A stretch of 62,000 bases of DNA from Tubiluchus corallicola (taxonomy: Eukaryota; Priapulida; Priapulimorpha; Priapulimorphida; Tubiluchidae), in contig JAQGDQ010002382.1 in assembly GCA_030141605.1 (NCBI GenBank), positions 2,501 to 64,500 of the forward strand, read 5' to 3'. Positions within the stretch are counted from its first letter, which is position 1, and every line of letters starts with the position of its first letter. Positions 51,215 to 61,662 of this stretch are shown piece by piece. The notes beneath the pieces are model-generated. The model was not told the DNA's origin. It ran no database searches and worked only from the letters and a program-made list of their open reading frames with translations. Made by a program: the position numbers and the translations under genes.

Positions 51215-53546
51215 TTAATAACAATAACATCGTTGGCCACCTACTGGACGATGTAAAGTGTTATCATGGCGAATCGGACTCGTTGAATATCCATGCTGTC
51301 GGTATTTACTGGGATGGCCGTAGCTGTAATCGTCGTTAGCATATCCGCCATTGTGATAAGTTTTCGTTGATGGATAATCGTAGCCGTAGCCGTCGTAAGA
51401 ATGGCTTAATATTGGTCGAACTATGTCGTACTTGTATAACGTTTCTGGTTGATAATATTCATGGCCTTCCCTAGGACAAGAAGCAAAGCATTTAATTATG
51501 TTCATCGACTTGTTAATTAAACTATATTAACCCCGATGTATATACTCGGTGTAGCAATAGATGCATTTCAAAAAAAGAGTTAAAATTCAAGCGAGACCAC
51601 GTGACTAAAATACACATGCAATCGCTGCAGTTGGGTGTTTAAATAAACTTGTTATTCTTTATAGTAAAATATTTCGTTAAAATATTTTTATAGTAAAAGA
51701 GAAATAAAAAGCGGTTTCTACTGAAAAATTTTCGTATGTCTACGATTTAACTTCTAATAAAGTCATAACTTACTTTACTGATATTTTGGTAATTGGTTAA
51801 AAATATATTAACATAGCTTCTGTTTTAATAAATTTAATAATTTTACGAAGTGCACTGTAGTGACATCTATTAACGAATAAGTTAATTAATCAGTGTTCTG
51901 TGCCCACTGCGAACCTTACAAACTGGTTTTAGGCATGATTGCGTTATCCATCGTTAAACAAGAAATTTAATAATCACGATCAAGTGAATTTAAACAAGTG
52001 AACAGCTGTTTTAAAAGCAAACAAACTAAGTATGATTTCAGTAACACTTGATTTCAGACAATGTTGTTCATATAATTTGCCAGATAATTACTATCAAAAC
52101 AATTTGTTACTTTTTGGCGCTTGTTAAATTGCAAAACAATATAATAAGTTTCAGCCGTTTTGAATTATAACTTTAGTTTAGTTTTGTTTAGTTTTGTCTG
52201 TATGCTTACTTGTAATCGTAGTCGTAACCTCTAGATTTTGCTGAGGTCTCCTTCGCGTAGGATTTATCTTGACTAGTCAAAGTTCCGTGAGCCCGACCAG
52301 AGCGAGAAAATGAGGTTTCGCTACTTTTCTGCCCATCTCCTTCCAACTTGCCTTTGCTCACCGGTCCGTACGTTGTGGTGTGAAAATAAGTTTTTGGAGC
52401 TGGTGCTACTTTGTGATAGGCTGCTGTGTTGCCCTTATAGCCGTGTGGAACAGCACCTCCGGGAGCAAACGCCACATCGTTCCGGTACGATGGCCCACTG
52501 GCGCTTACCATGCTAAGTACAGCAACGGCTAGAACGGCAACAAGAATCGTATCCCTGCAACGAAAATTTGCATTAGCCTTGTGTTAAGTGCACAGGTAAG
52601 AAGTGTATCATCATCATGATCATCGCCGTCGTCTTCATCGTAGTTGCATTCATCATTCGTCATTATCATCATCAAAACAGCAGCAGCAGCAACAGCAATA
52701 GCAACAACGACAACAACAACAACAATTACTTCTACAACTACATTACTATTACTGCTACTGCTACTAAAACTACAACAATAATTACAACAACAGTAGCATG
52801 ATTAACAGTAACAACGACGGTAGCATCAGCAACAAGCAACATCAACATTATAACTACCCGGAACTGGTATTTGCCAGATGATAAAGTTCCCAACTCTTAC
52901 AAGCATGGGTCTAAATTCAACTTAAAATTTGAAACAAAAACTTTTGCAAAATTTAGATTTACAGTTTAAGAACGTGGTCCTAATTCTGAATTTTCGCATC
53001 TTTTTAACATGTTTATTTAAAAAATCAATTAATTGAATAAGCTTTGAAATCAGTAATGAGCATAAGTATCCACTTTTTTAAAGAAAATTGCACAAACGTG
53101 GATGTAAAAATACGTCAAAAGCTTGTTGTGCGCTTCAGTACTAAGTTCGCACTATAATTTGCAAATTTTACAAATAAATTTACATTTCATTATTAACAAG
53201 AAGATAATATTATTAGATAACATTATTGTAATCCTTTTATAGAATATTTCAATTACAAGCTGTTATTTCGATACTATTTTTGTAGTTTTAAACTTCAAAT
53301 CAAACGTTTGCACATTTTTTTTTAAATTGATTATTTATGCTGACTGCTGAATTGAGCAAATTAGACTAGACTGCTGATCAAAAATTTTAAACTTGCTAAT
53401 AAAAAACATTTTCAGAAAATGAATAGGACTCTGTGCATCGTTAATTTATAAAGCTAGCAACTAAATGACTTTTTACAGATTTATCAAAATCATTCAAACG
53501 TTTACATCAAGTTTTGAAATAAAAAAACAGTTACTCGCACTTACAT
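51215..53546 (-). CDS. Tyr/Gly/His-rich secreted protein, 200 aa, start codon split by an intron
   Basis: Exons on the minus strand: 53546-53545 (last two bases of a mostly 5' UTR exon, AT|GTAAGT), 52554-52210 and 51470-51215 (TAA). The splice joins AT to GGATACG and so creates ATG-GAT-ACG. The signal peptide MDTILVAVLAVAVLSMVSA follows at once. The second junction (TACAA|GTAAGC, CCTAG|GGAAGG) restores Lys and keeps the frame. The mature chain has few hydrophobics and is rich in Tyr, Gly, His and Ser (RGYDYDYK, SHSYDGYGYDYPSTK, YANDDYSYGHPSKYRQHGY), with two Cys near the end (RCYCY). No known domain. Composition suggests a structural extracellular matrix or cuticle-like protein able to cross-link through tyrosine; inference only. 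It faces the His/Tyr-rich chitinase, 1.2 kb away. Confidence 0.75.
52600..52870. repeat. CAT/CAA/CTA low-complexity tract in the Tyr-rich gene's first intron
   Basis: Irregular ATC, CAACAA and ACTACTACT runs. The Asn/Thr-rich frame it creates is not credible as a gene. Confidence 0.7.
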
Positions 53547-53627
53547 TTTGAAGTTTTGCTCTCTGACCGTAGGCCTGCGATTGTGGAACAATTTGACAAC
53601 TGTGGCAGTCGGGAAAATGTGGAAAGC

Positions 53628-53645
53628 ATTTATAGAGGCCAATTA
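53628..53645 (-). promoter_or_regulatory. TATA box and CCAAT-like (inverted) element of the Tyr-rich gene
   Basis: On the minus strand AATTGGCC (53645-53638) is followed by CTATAAAT (53635-53628). This is about 85 bp upstream of the split start codon, giving a predicted transcription start near 53600 and a first exon of about 55 bp. Confidence 0.55.
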
Positions 53646-53699
53646 GAAACGTCCTCCAAATGATAGCGGTCATGGCGTAAAAACTGGGTGCCAATTTCA

Positions 53700-54684
53700 G
53701 GAAAATGCACTAGTTTCTGGGCGGAAAATTACCATCGTTAGCGTATATACAGGATATTAAGCCCTACATTTATAGACAATAACGCTGTGTTAATGTTTAA
53801 AGGTTTCCAGCAAGAAACACGGGTTAGTTGTTCGTTTTTTTCTATTTTTATGTGTTAGGCAAACGTGGACACCAAAACTTTAGTATAAATTATCGAAACT
53901 TCAGTATAATGACGAATTGGTTTATGACAATTTATAAGTGACTCCTCAATTAGACATATTACGTACGTTGTGTTTCAGGAAATGATAATTCGTTGTATTT
54001 TCTAAAAAATAATCATATGTATCTGTAAACTTAATAAAGATTTAAATTGTTTATTACAGAAAAATATCCGTTTCATAGACAGATCATTGTATAACAAGTT
54101 TCAATAAATTTTTATTAGAAAAATGCAGTGTTTCTACTACATCATTTCCGGCCACCCGTCTTACTTGAATACACAGTTACTTTGCAAACCTTTCAATTAT
54201 TATGTCTTTTTTCGCTATATTACATCAACCCATATACATTTGTACCTCTAATGATATCGAAAAAGCAAAATATTTAATGACGACTACGTGTTTTAACAAG
54301 CTCGGTTATACGTGTTAGCAACTTGTGCAACTTAGCAACAACGAACATGATAGCAACTTTTTGACATTTGTTTTAAACTTACGAATTCTAATTAATATTA
54401 CTCTAATTAATAGCAGTTGTGAATTGAGTTCGATTCCTCCAATGTTCACTGTTTAAATAAGTACTTGACTGTGGTTACGTTGTGCTGATGCTTTGCTGCT
54501 GTTATTCACTATGAGATTTTGCAGTATTATTTGTTCACTTAACATGCTTCATTCAATAGGACTTTCTGGACAACCCAATGCCCATTCTTAAAAGTTACGT
54601 CTCTTTGCGGTGTAGAAGGTATTGGGTTCGACTCTTCAGTCCCTTATAAGCATCTCGTTGACAAAACTAATGTCTAATGTGTCT
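53700..54684 (+). other. Intergenic with a possible tRNA-type SINE end
   Basis: Mostly AT-rich without exons. Near 54600-54650 CTCTTTGCGGTGTAGAAGGTATTGGGTTCGACTC resembles a pol III A/B box pair; it is followed directly by the AGACAT array, which could be its tail. The assignment is weak. Confidence 0.3.
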
Positions 54685-54806
54685 AGACATAGACATAGAC
54701 ATAGACATAGACATAGACATAGACATAGACATAGACATAGACATAGACATAGACATAGACATAGACATAGACATAGACATAGACATAGACATAGACATAG
54801 ACATAG
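54685..54806. repeat. (AGACAT)n hexanucleotide microsatellite, 20 copies
   Basis: Perfect 6-bp repeat of about 122 bp. The 3-multiple period gives alternating His/Arg or Cys/Leu open frames. Confidence 0.98.
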
Positions 54807-55764
54807 AACATTTATTTTCTCCAATTAGTTTAACATCAAACGTTTTTTAAATATTAAGTAATTATAATCATGGAGCAGGGCAGGGAAGGACCGTAGGGTC
54901 TTCTAGTCTCCTGCCATTTCTTATAAATAGATTAAGACATTAAAAATTAACGGTGATGCTGCAGATAACAAAAACAAAAACAAATAAGAAAAAAATAATA
55001 ATAAAAACAGTATAAATGATACAAATTATTCAAAAAGAACTGAAAACAAAAAATAATAAAGTTAGATCTAAACAAAACAATACAATTATTCAGTAATTAG
55101 GATTATTATATGTAGTAGTTTCAAATGGGGTCTTATTAACAGGGGAATTTGGCCAAGGTTAGTGAGTAAAGTTAAAAACTGAGAGTACGGAAAGAAAAAA
55201 ATAAGCATAAAAAGTGTAATATAGAAAAATTTATGAGAAAAAGTAACTATGAGAAAGAGCAACAATTACTTAGGAGATGAGTTTACTCTAGGTAAACTAA
55301 TGTGTGGAATTATAGTACTAGTTACAAATTAGTCAGTGCGTGCCCTTGAGATGTATGCAACTAAGCAGAGTAGGACTAAACCCAATAATTATTTGTAAAC
55401 CTGTAAATTGGTGAGCAAGCTTCGCAGTAAACCGTTTGCCGTAAAAATAGATGCGCATATTATGAACAATACCAAGTTTTAAATACGAATACAGAATTTG
55501 GAGATTCTAATGTGAATTAAACGAAAAATTCAAATTTTCAAAAAATATCTTTTATCCATTAAGTTAAATCATTACTGACTTTAAAAAACTGTTCGATACC
55601 TTTCTGACACTTTAAATCGTTTTCTCTTGATTGGAAGTTGAAGTGGTGAGAGCGAGTATCTGTGCACTATCCTGATTTTTTTGTATTTTTAATTTCAATG
55701 CCAAAAATGTTTGCTTGTTCATGTACATCATATCTATGTTAACTCGTCTTAAGAAACTGCTAAT
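54807..55764. other. AT-rich stretch before the 5S array
   Basis: A CAGGGCAGGGAAGGACCGTAG...CTCCTGCCATTTC segment near 54876-54918 looks like a retroelement 3' end on the minus strand. No coding blocks were found. Confidence 0.35.
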
Positions 55765-55882
55765 GTCTACGGCCATATCACATTGAATACACCGGTTCTC
55801 GTCTGATCACCGAAGTTAAGCAATGTAGAGCGTGGTTAGTACTTGGATGGGGGACCGCCTAGGAATACCACGTGCTGTAGAC
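55765..55882 (+). rRNA. 5S ribosomal RNA, copy 1
   Basis: 118 bp from GTCTACGGCCATATCAC to GTGCTGTAGAC, followed by a TTTTT pol III terminator. The A box/IE/C box region is present (GAAGTTAAGCAA, TTGGATGGG, GACCGCCTAGGAATACC). This copy has GATGGGGGACC where the others have GATGGGTGACC, inside the internal promoter (C box), so it may be weaker or a pseudogene. The 5' flank GTTAACTCGTCTTAAGAAACT is shared by all copies. Confidence 0.93.
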
Positions 55883-56218
55883 TTTTTAGCTAGTGACTAT
55901 TAACTATCAAAGTGTGTGCACAACACGACCGTTTCATTTTGACAGTATTGTTTTTGATTTTTGGAAGTTGAAGTGGTGAAAATAAATGTCTGTCTCGACA
56001 TTATGTTGATTTTTTTTGCATTTTAATGTGAAAGACTATCTACTTGTTGCATTTCTCCAATATTATACAAAGTAAGGAAAAATGAAAATAAAACTAGAAA
56101 ATCAGCCACTGTCCTTCAAAAATGATTTTTGATTTTCATAAAAAATCAAAACAGATACTTTGTTACTACGTTCACCTTCATCTATCTATTATTTCTATAT
56201 TATCTGTCTATAACAAAA

Positions 56219-56275
56219 TGCAGAAGTTAAGCAACCTCAAACCTGGTTTTGCGTTTGAATGGGTGACTGCCCGGT
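56219..56275 (+). pseudogene. 5S-like relic a in the spacer
   Basis: CAGAAGTTAAGCAACCTC...GAATGGGTGACTGCCCGG keeps the box A-like and box C-like blocks of 5S at nearly the normal distance but not the 5' or 3' stems. It recurs in each spacer. Confidence 0.6.
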
Positions 56276-56587
56276 ACTTACATTTTTCTAAATGATCAGG
56301 AAGGGTGATGACAAATGCTGTAAGATCTTTTTCACCACTCAAAAATGGATTTTTGTTCTGACAAATATTTTTAAATGAAGAATCTTTTTGCTTGTTCATG
56401 CTTGATCATTCCCATGTTTAATTATGTCATATCTAGAAGGTAATATACTTAAGCACGGTATTCAACCTCCCTGACATTTTATAATTTCATGTGATATTTC
56501 TGTTTATACTTTGCATTAAAATGCTAAAAAGGTTTACTTGTTCATGTACATCATTTCTATGTTAACTCATCTTAAGAAACTGTTAAT

Positions 56588-56705
56588 GTCTACTGCCATA
56601 TCACATTGAAAACACCGGTTCTCGTCTGATCACCGAAGTTAAGCAATGTAAAGCGTGGTTAGTACTTGGATGGGTGACCGCCTAGGAATACCACGTGCTG
56701 TAGAC
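56588..56705 (+). rRNA. 5S ribosomal RNA, copy 2
   Basis: Full-length 5S with TTTTT after GTGCTGTAGAC and the normal GATGGGTGACCGCC C box. Small differences from copy 1 are GTCTACTGCC for GTCTACGGCC and GAAAACACC for GAATACACC. Confidence 0.95.
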
Positions 56706-56870
56706 TTTTTAGCTAGTGACTATTATCTATCGAAGTGTGTGCACAACACGACCGTTTCATTTTAACAGTATTGTTTTTGATTTTTGGAAGTCGAAGTGGT
56801 GGGAATAAGTGTCTGTCTCGACATTATGTTGATTTTTATTTGCTTTGCATTTTAATGTCTAAAACTATCT

Positions 56871-57120
56871 AGTAGTAGTAGTAGTAGTAGTAGTAAAATC
56901 TTTATTCGCCATTATAAAACATTGACCATCATATTAAAAGACAGACAATCAGTGTTAGTCCATATAAAAAACATACACTGTTCTAGGCAAATGCGTCTGG
57001 TGCAAGCTAAACTATAAGTGCAACTAGAAATTCAAAAAATAAAATATAAACTAGTTTAGTAAGGTCTAGGAAAAATGAAATTATGATTTGAGTAAGTATC
57101 ATCGTGTTCGTATGTCGGAT
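56871..57120 (-). mobile_element. Retroelement insertion with (TAG)n tail and target duplication in a 5S spacer
   Basis: AGTAGTAGTAG followed by TTTATT (a minus-strand AATAAA) and about 200 bp of foreign sequence interrupts the spacer. The spacer motif TAATGTCTAAAACTATCT before it (56853-56870) recurs as AATGTCAAAAACTATCT after it (about 57121). This fits a short LINE or SINE inserted by target-primed reverse transcription. Confidence 0.6.
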
Positions 57121-57317
57121 AATGTCAAAAACTATCTATTTGCTACGTTTCTCGAATATTACACAATGTGAAGAAAAATGAAAATAAAACTAGAAAATCA
57201 GCCACTGCCCTTCAAAAATTATTTTTGATTTTCATAAAAAATCAAAACAGATACTTTGTTCCTACGTTCACCTTAATCTATCTATTATTTCTATATTATC
57301 TCTTTTCAACGAAATAC

Positions 57318-57373
57318 AGAAGTTAAGCAACCTGGAACCTGGTTTGGTTTTGTGTTTGAATGGGTGACTGCCC
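57318..57373 (+). pseudogene. 5S-like relic b in the spacer
   Basis: CAGAAGTTAAGCAACCTGG...GAATGGGTGACTGCCC, same family as relic a with a 5-bp GGTTT duplication. Confidence 0.55.
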
Positions 57374-57473
57374 TTGGCTTACATTTTTTTAAATGGACGG
57401 GAAGGGTTCTGACAAAAGCTGTAAAATCTTCTTCAACACTCAAAAATGGATTTTTGTTCTGACAGATATTTTT

Positions 57474-59541
57474 GTAAAACTATGTCACGAAGATTTTGCA
57501 TATTGTGTTTTTTTGTTCCACATGTGTGCGCCATTTTTGTTCCAGTGGCAAAATTCGATTTTATGCGTGATAAACAATTTACAGTTTTAAATAAATCTTT
57601 TTGTATTAAATAATTGGAACTTATCCGTGATTGTATTTATATTTTGGTACGGAACTGCCGGGAAAAGAGACCTTTAGATGAGTATGGCTGAGTGTGATAA
57701 AATTAAACACTCTAGAAGTAGATCCAAGGGTTGGGTGAAGACTGGCATAAAATTACTAAAAGAGGCGATGTCTAGTGAAACGCCTAACTTTGTGTTTGTT
57801 CAGCAAAAATTAGAGAACCTTGGAAAATATATTGCCACCTTTAATGAAACAGAAGTGTAGTTAGAAGATTATTTAGAAGGTGAAGAACTTGAACAAGCGA
57901 TTATAGAGGCAAGTGAATTAATCAACACAGCGGAATTAATTTCTGCTCAGGCACTAAGTTTGCTAAAACCAGATTCAAGACCATGTAGTCCTAGTGATTT
58001 CCAGCGACATGCAAGTGATAATGATTTTGTCTTGCGACGAGTGAATAACTGTGATTTAGCACGTAGTGAAAGTGCAGCGAATTTACCAACTAATAATGTA
58101 GTCGGTGCAGAAGTCACCAACATAAAACTACCTAAATTGCAACTGCCAACTTTCAGTGGTGACCCATTGAAGTTTTACGAATTTTGGGACATGTTCGTTG
58201 CCTCTGTGGATGCTAAACCTGTACCAGACGTTCATAAACTTGTTTACTTAAAGAGCTTACTTAAAGGTGAAGCTGCTCATGTGATAGATGGCCTGCAGCC
58301 TGTAGATGGCAATTATAAGGAAGCTGTTTCTTTGTTAAAGGAGAGATTTGGTGATAAAGACGCAATCGAGATGTCATTGTTAAAAAAACTGTGGCAGTTA
58401 AAGCCCATCACCGATTCGAAAAATATTGAAGCACAAGGAAGTTTTGTAGATGAGCTTGAAGTTGTTATAAGAGGCCTCAGTGCAATGGGACTTAGTACAG
58501 AAGAATTAGGTAAAACCCTAAAACCTCTCTTTCTAGCAAAAATTCCATATGCTTGGCGTGTTGAATGGGAGTGAATGAGAAGGCGTGAAGATGACAGCGT
58601 GAAGATGACACAACATGCTTTGAAAAATTTCGACAGTTCATGAAAAGCGAAGTTGATATTAGACGAAAGGCTGCTTCATATACTCGCCATAGAGAGTCTG
58701 GTGAATTTAGTCGTCGTGCTGGGTATAAGAATTTAGGTGTGAGGAGCACCCTAGATTCAGTTTCTCTTCTTCAGTCTAGTGATTTTTGTGGAAACACCAA
58801 AAATGCGCCTACAGCTTCAAAGAATTCCCATTGTTTATTTTGTGGCAGAGCTCAACATATGTGGCTTGATTGTGCGTCTCTTCCTACTAAGACTTTGCAA
58901 GAGCGAAAACAGAAGGTTGCTGAGCAGCACCGTTGTTTTTTGTGTCTTGGTTTAAACCACAGAGCTGATACTTGCCGTAAACCTCCATGCAACCGATGTA
59001 GTAAATGGCATCATTATTTATTGTGCAATTCAATTGCTGGCTGCTTCCAGGTGAGTCCTTATGTTAAAAGAGGTTCAAATACTTCTGATGCAAGTGTTGA
59101 TGTTCCATCAGTTCATTTACAGTCTTTTTGTACGAATGTTGTGTTCTTAATGACTGCGACTGCTGTTTTGGAAGATACCAAATCGTCAATTCCTATTCGT
59201 GTTTTTATAAATCCTGGTGCCACTACCTCTCTTATTTTGTGTGATGTTGCAGAGCGAGCAGGTTGCGAAATTATAGGCGAGCGTAATCTTTCGTTAGCTA
59301 TTATGGGTGGACTTAGCACACCGCAACAGAAATGCCACATTGTTCGTGCTAAACTTCGAACAAATACAGGAAAAATTGTGACCTTTAATGCCACCACCCA
59401 AGATAAACTAGTGAGACCCTTTCCGGCATGTTCTGAGGGTGATTGGTTAGGAGACTTAAAGGGCATGATCCTAGGTGACCCAGAGATTCTTTGTGGCAAT
59501 CCACGAGAAATTCATCTACTGGTTGGTATCCCCCAAAGATG
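57474..59541 (+). mobile_element. BEL/Pao retrotransposon fragment inserted in the 5S array (gag and start of pol, defective)
   Basis: 5S spacer homology stops near 57474 and resumes near 59541 (GATTTTTGATTTTTATAAAA). Between lie plus-strand frames for gag and an aspartic protease. No LTRs, RT or integrase remain. The gag frame is interrupted by a TAG at 57858 and a TGA at 58572, so it is inactive. Confidence 0.8.
57678..58574 (+). pseudogene. BEL/Pao gag (DUF1759-type), interrupted
   Basis: The first frame starts MSMAECDKIKHSRSR and stops at 57860. The same reading frame continues after the stop as a charged helical stretch and the DUF1759 core: KLPKLQLPTFSGDPLKFYEF, then VHKLVYLKSLLKGEAAHVI and AVSLLKERFGDKDAI, stopping at 58574. 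LP.F.GDP..F..F and L...L.GEA...I.G are diagnostic of BEL/Pao gag. It would form the particle shell in an active element; here it is broken. Confidence 0.8.
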
Positions 59542-59542
59542 A
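58640..59542 (+). pseudogene. BEL/Pao zinc-knuckle and aspartic protease region, active-site Asp lost
   Basis: Two or three CCHC-like knuckles (CLFCGRAQHMWLDC, CFLCLGLNHRADTC) are followed by a retropepsin-like (DUF1758) segment (IPIRVFINPGATTSLI...). The catalytic D-S/T-G is replaced by N-P-G, so the protease would be dead. The frame ends at 59542, where 5S spacer begins, so the remaining pol is missing. There is no true ATG at the start; the frame follows gag by a stop. Confidence 0.75.
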
Positions 59543-59640
59543 TTTTTGATTTTTATAAAAAAAAATCAAAACAGTTTACCTTGTTCTTGTGTTTCGCTTA
59601 ATCTATCCATTATTTCTACGTTATCTGTCTGTAACAAAAT

Positions 59641-59696
59641 GCAGAAGTTGAGCAACCTCGAACCTGGTTTTGCGTTTGAATGGGTGACTGCCCAGG
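59641..59696 (+). pseudogene. 5S-like relic c in the spacer
   Basis: GCAGAAGTTGAGCAACCTCG...GAATGGGTGACTGCCCAGG, with a TTGAGC variant in the box A region. Confidence 0.55.
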
Positions 59697-59871
59697 ACTT
59701 GTAAATTATGTCATATTTAAAAGGCAATATACTTGAGCACGGTATTTCCACCTCCCTGATACTTTACAATTTCATGTGATATTTTTATTTATACTTTGCA
59801 TTACAATACTAGAAATATTTGCTGTTCATGTACATCATTTCTATGTTAACTCGTCTTAAGAAACTGCTAAT

Positions 59872-59989
59872 GTCTACGGCCATATCACATTGAATACACC
59901 GGTTCTCGTCTGATCACCGAAGTTAAGCAATGTAGAGCGTGGTTAGTACTTGGATGGGTGACCGCCTAGGAATACCACGTGCTGTAGTC
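59872..59989 (+). rRNA. 5S ribosomal RNA, copy 3
   Basis: Full-length; GTCTACGGCCATATCAC to GTGCTGTAGTC followed by TTTTT. The last bases GTAGTC differ from GTAGAC in copies 1-2, weakening one terminal-stem pair. The internal promoter is intact. Confidence 0.94.
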
Positions 59990-60422
59990 TTTTTAGTGAT
60001 TGACAATTATCTAGCGAAGTGTGTGCACAACACGAACACTTTAGATTGTCTTTGATTTTTGGAAGTTGAAGTGGTGGAAATAAATGTCTGTCTCGACCTT
60101 ACGTTGATTTTTATTTTTTTGCATTTTAATGTGAAAAACTATCTATTTGTTACGTTTCTCGAATGTTACACAAGGTAAGGAAAAATGAAAATAAACTAGA
60201 AAATCAGCCACTGCCCTTCAAAAATGATTTTTGATTTTCATAAAAAATCAAAACAGGTACTTTGTTATGCTTGGAAATCGTAGTAATCGTAGTATGCGTA
60301 GAAAATCAGCCACTGCCCTTCAAAACTGATTTTTGATTTTCATAAAAAATCAAAACAGGTACTTTGTTACTACGTTCACCGTAATCTATCTACTGTTTCT
60401 ATATTATCTCTTTTTAACGAAA

Positions 60423-60482
60423 TGCAGAAGTTAAGCAACCTCGAACCTGGTTTGGTTTTGCGTTTGAATGGGTGACTGCCCG
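60423..60482 (+). pseudogene. 5S-like relic d in the spacer
   Basis: GCAGAAGTTAAGCAACCTCG...GAATGGGTGACTGCCCGG, with the same GGTTT insertion as relic b. Confidence 0.55.
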
Positions 60483-60829
60483 GCGACTGCTGATGCTGGT
60501 AACTTCTTAACTTGGTGCTTAGACTTTTTTAAATGGTCAGGAAGGGTGATGAAAAATGCTGTAAGATCTTCTTCACCACTCAAAAATGGATTTTTGTTCT
60601 GACAAATATTTTTAAATGAAGAATATTTTTGCTTGTTCATGCTTGATCATTCTCATGTTTAATTATGTCATATTTAGAAGGTAATATACTTGAGCTCGGT
60701 ATTTCAACCTCCCTGATACTTTATAATTTCATGTTATATTTTTATTTATACTTTGCATTACAATACTAAAAAGGTTTGCTTGTTCATGTACATCATTTCT
60801 ATGTTAACTCGTCTTAAGAAACTCCTAAT

Positions 60830-60894
60830 GTCTACGGCCATATCACATTGAATACACCAGTAATCGTCTGATCACCGAAGTTAAGCAATGTAGA
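60830..60894 (+). pseudogene. 5S rRNA copy 4, truncated after box A
   Basis: GTCTACGGCCATATCACATT to AAGTTAAGCAATGTAGAC is normal 5S except ACCAGTAATCG for ACCGGTTCTCG. The sequence then passes directly into the 17-bp minisatellite, so the 3' half with the C box and terminator is lost. Confidence 0.85.
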
Positions 60895-61662
60895 CTATTG
60901 TCTACAGTGCACTCTTGTCTACAGTGCACTCTTGTCTACTGTGCACTATTGTCTACAGTGCACCCTTGTCTACAGTGTACTCTTGTCTACAGTGCACTAT
61001 TGTCTACAGTGCACTATTGTCTACAGTGCACTCTTGTCTACTGTGCACTCTTGTCTACTGTGCACTATTGTCTACAGTGCACTATTGTCTACTGTGCACT
61101 ATTGTCTACAGTGCACTCTTGTCTACTGTGCACTCTTGTCTACTGTGCACTATTGTCTACTGTGCACTATTGTCTACTGTGCACTATTGTCTACAGTGCA
61201 CTCTTGTCTACTGTGCACTCTTGTCTACTGTGCACTATTGTCTACTGTGCACTATTGTCTACAGTGAACTCTTGTCTACTGTGCACTATTGTCTACAGTG
61301 CACTCTTGTCTACTGTGCACTCTTGTCTACTGTGCACTATTGTCTACTGTGCACTATTGTCTACAGTGAACTCTTGTCTACTGTGCACTATTGTCTACCG
61401 TGCACTATTGTCTACCATGCACTATTGTCTACTGTGCACTATTGTCTACTGTGCACTCTTGTCTACAGTGAACTCTTGTCTACTGTGCACTATTGTCTAC
61501 AGTGCACTCTTGTCTACTGTGCACTCTTGTCTACTGTGCACTATTGTCTACTGTGCACTATTGTCTACAGTGAACTCTTGTCTACTGTGCACTATTGTCT
61601 ACCGTGCACTATTGTCTACCGTGCACTATTGTCTACAGTGCACTATTGTCTACTGTGCACTA
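60891..61662. repeat. 17-bp minisatellite starting inside a 5S gene, about 45 copies
   Basis: Units TTGTCTACAGTGCACTA with A/T variation at the CTACAG/CTACTG position and CTATTG/CTCTTG alternation. Each unit holds the palindrome AGTGCACT. The 5S-like hexamer GTCTAC is present in every unit. Long open plus frames are artefacts. Confidence 0.95.

Noticed and set aside
56219-56275. 5S-like relics as tRNA genes
   Set aside because: No acceptor stem, anticodon arm or TTCRANTC B box; similarity is to the middle of 5S rRNA.
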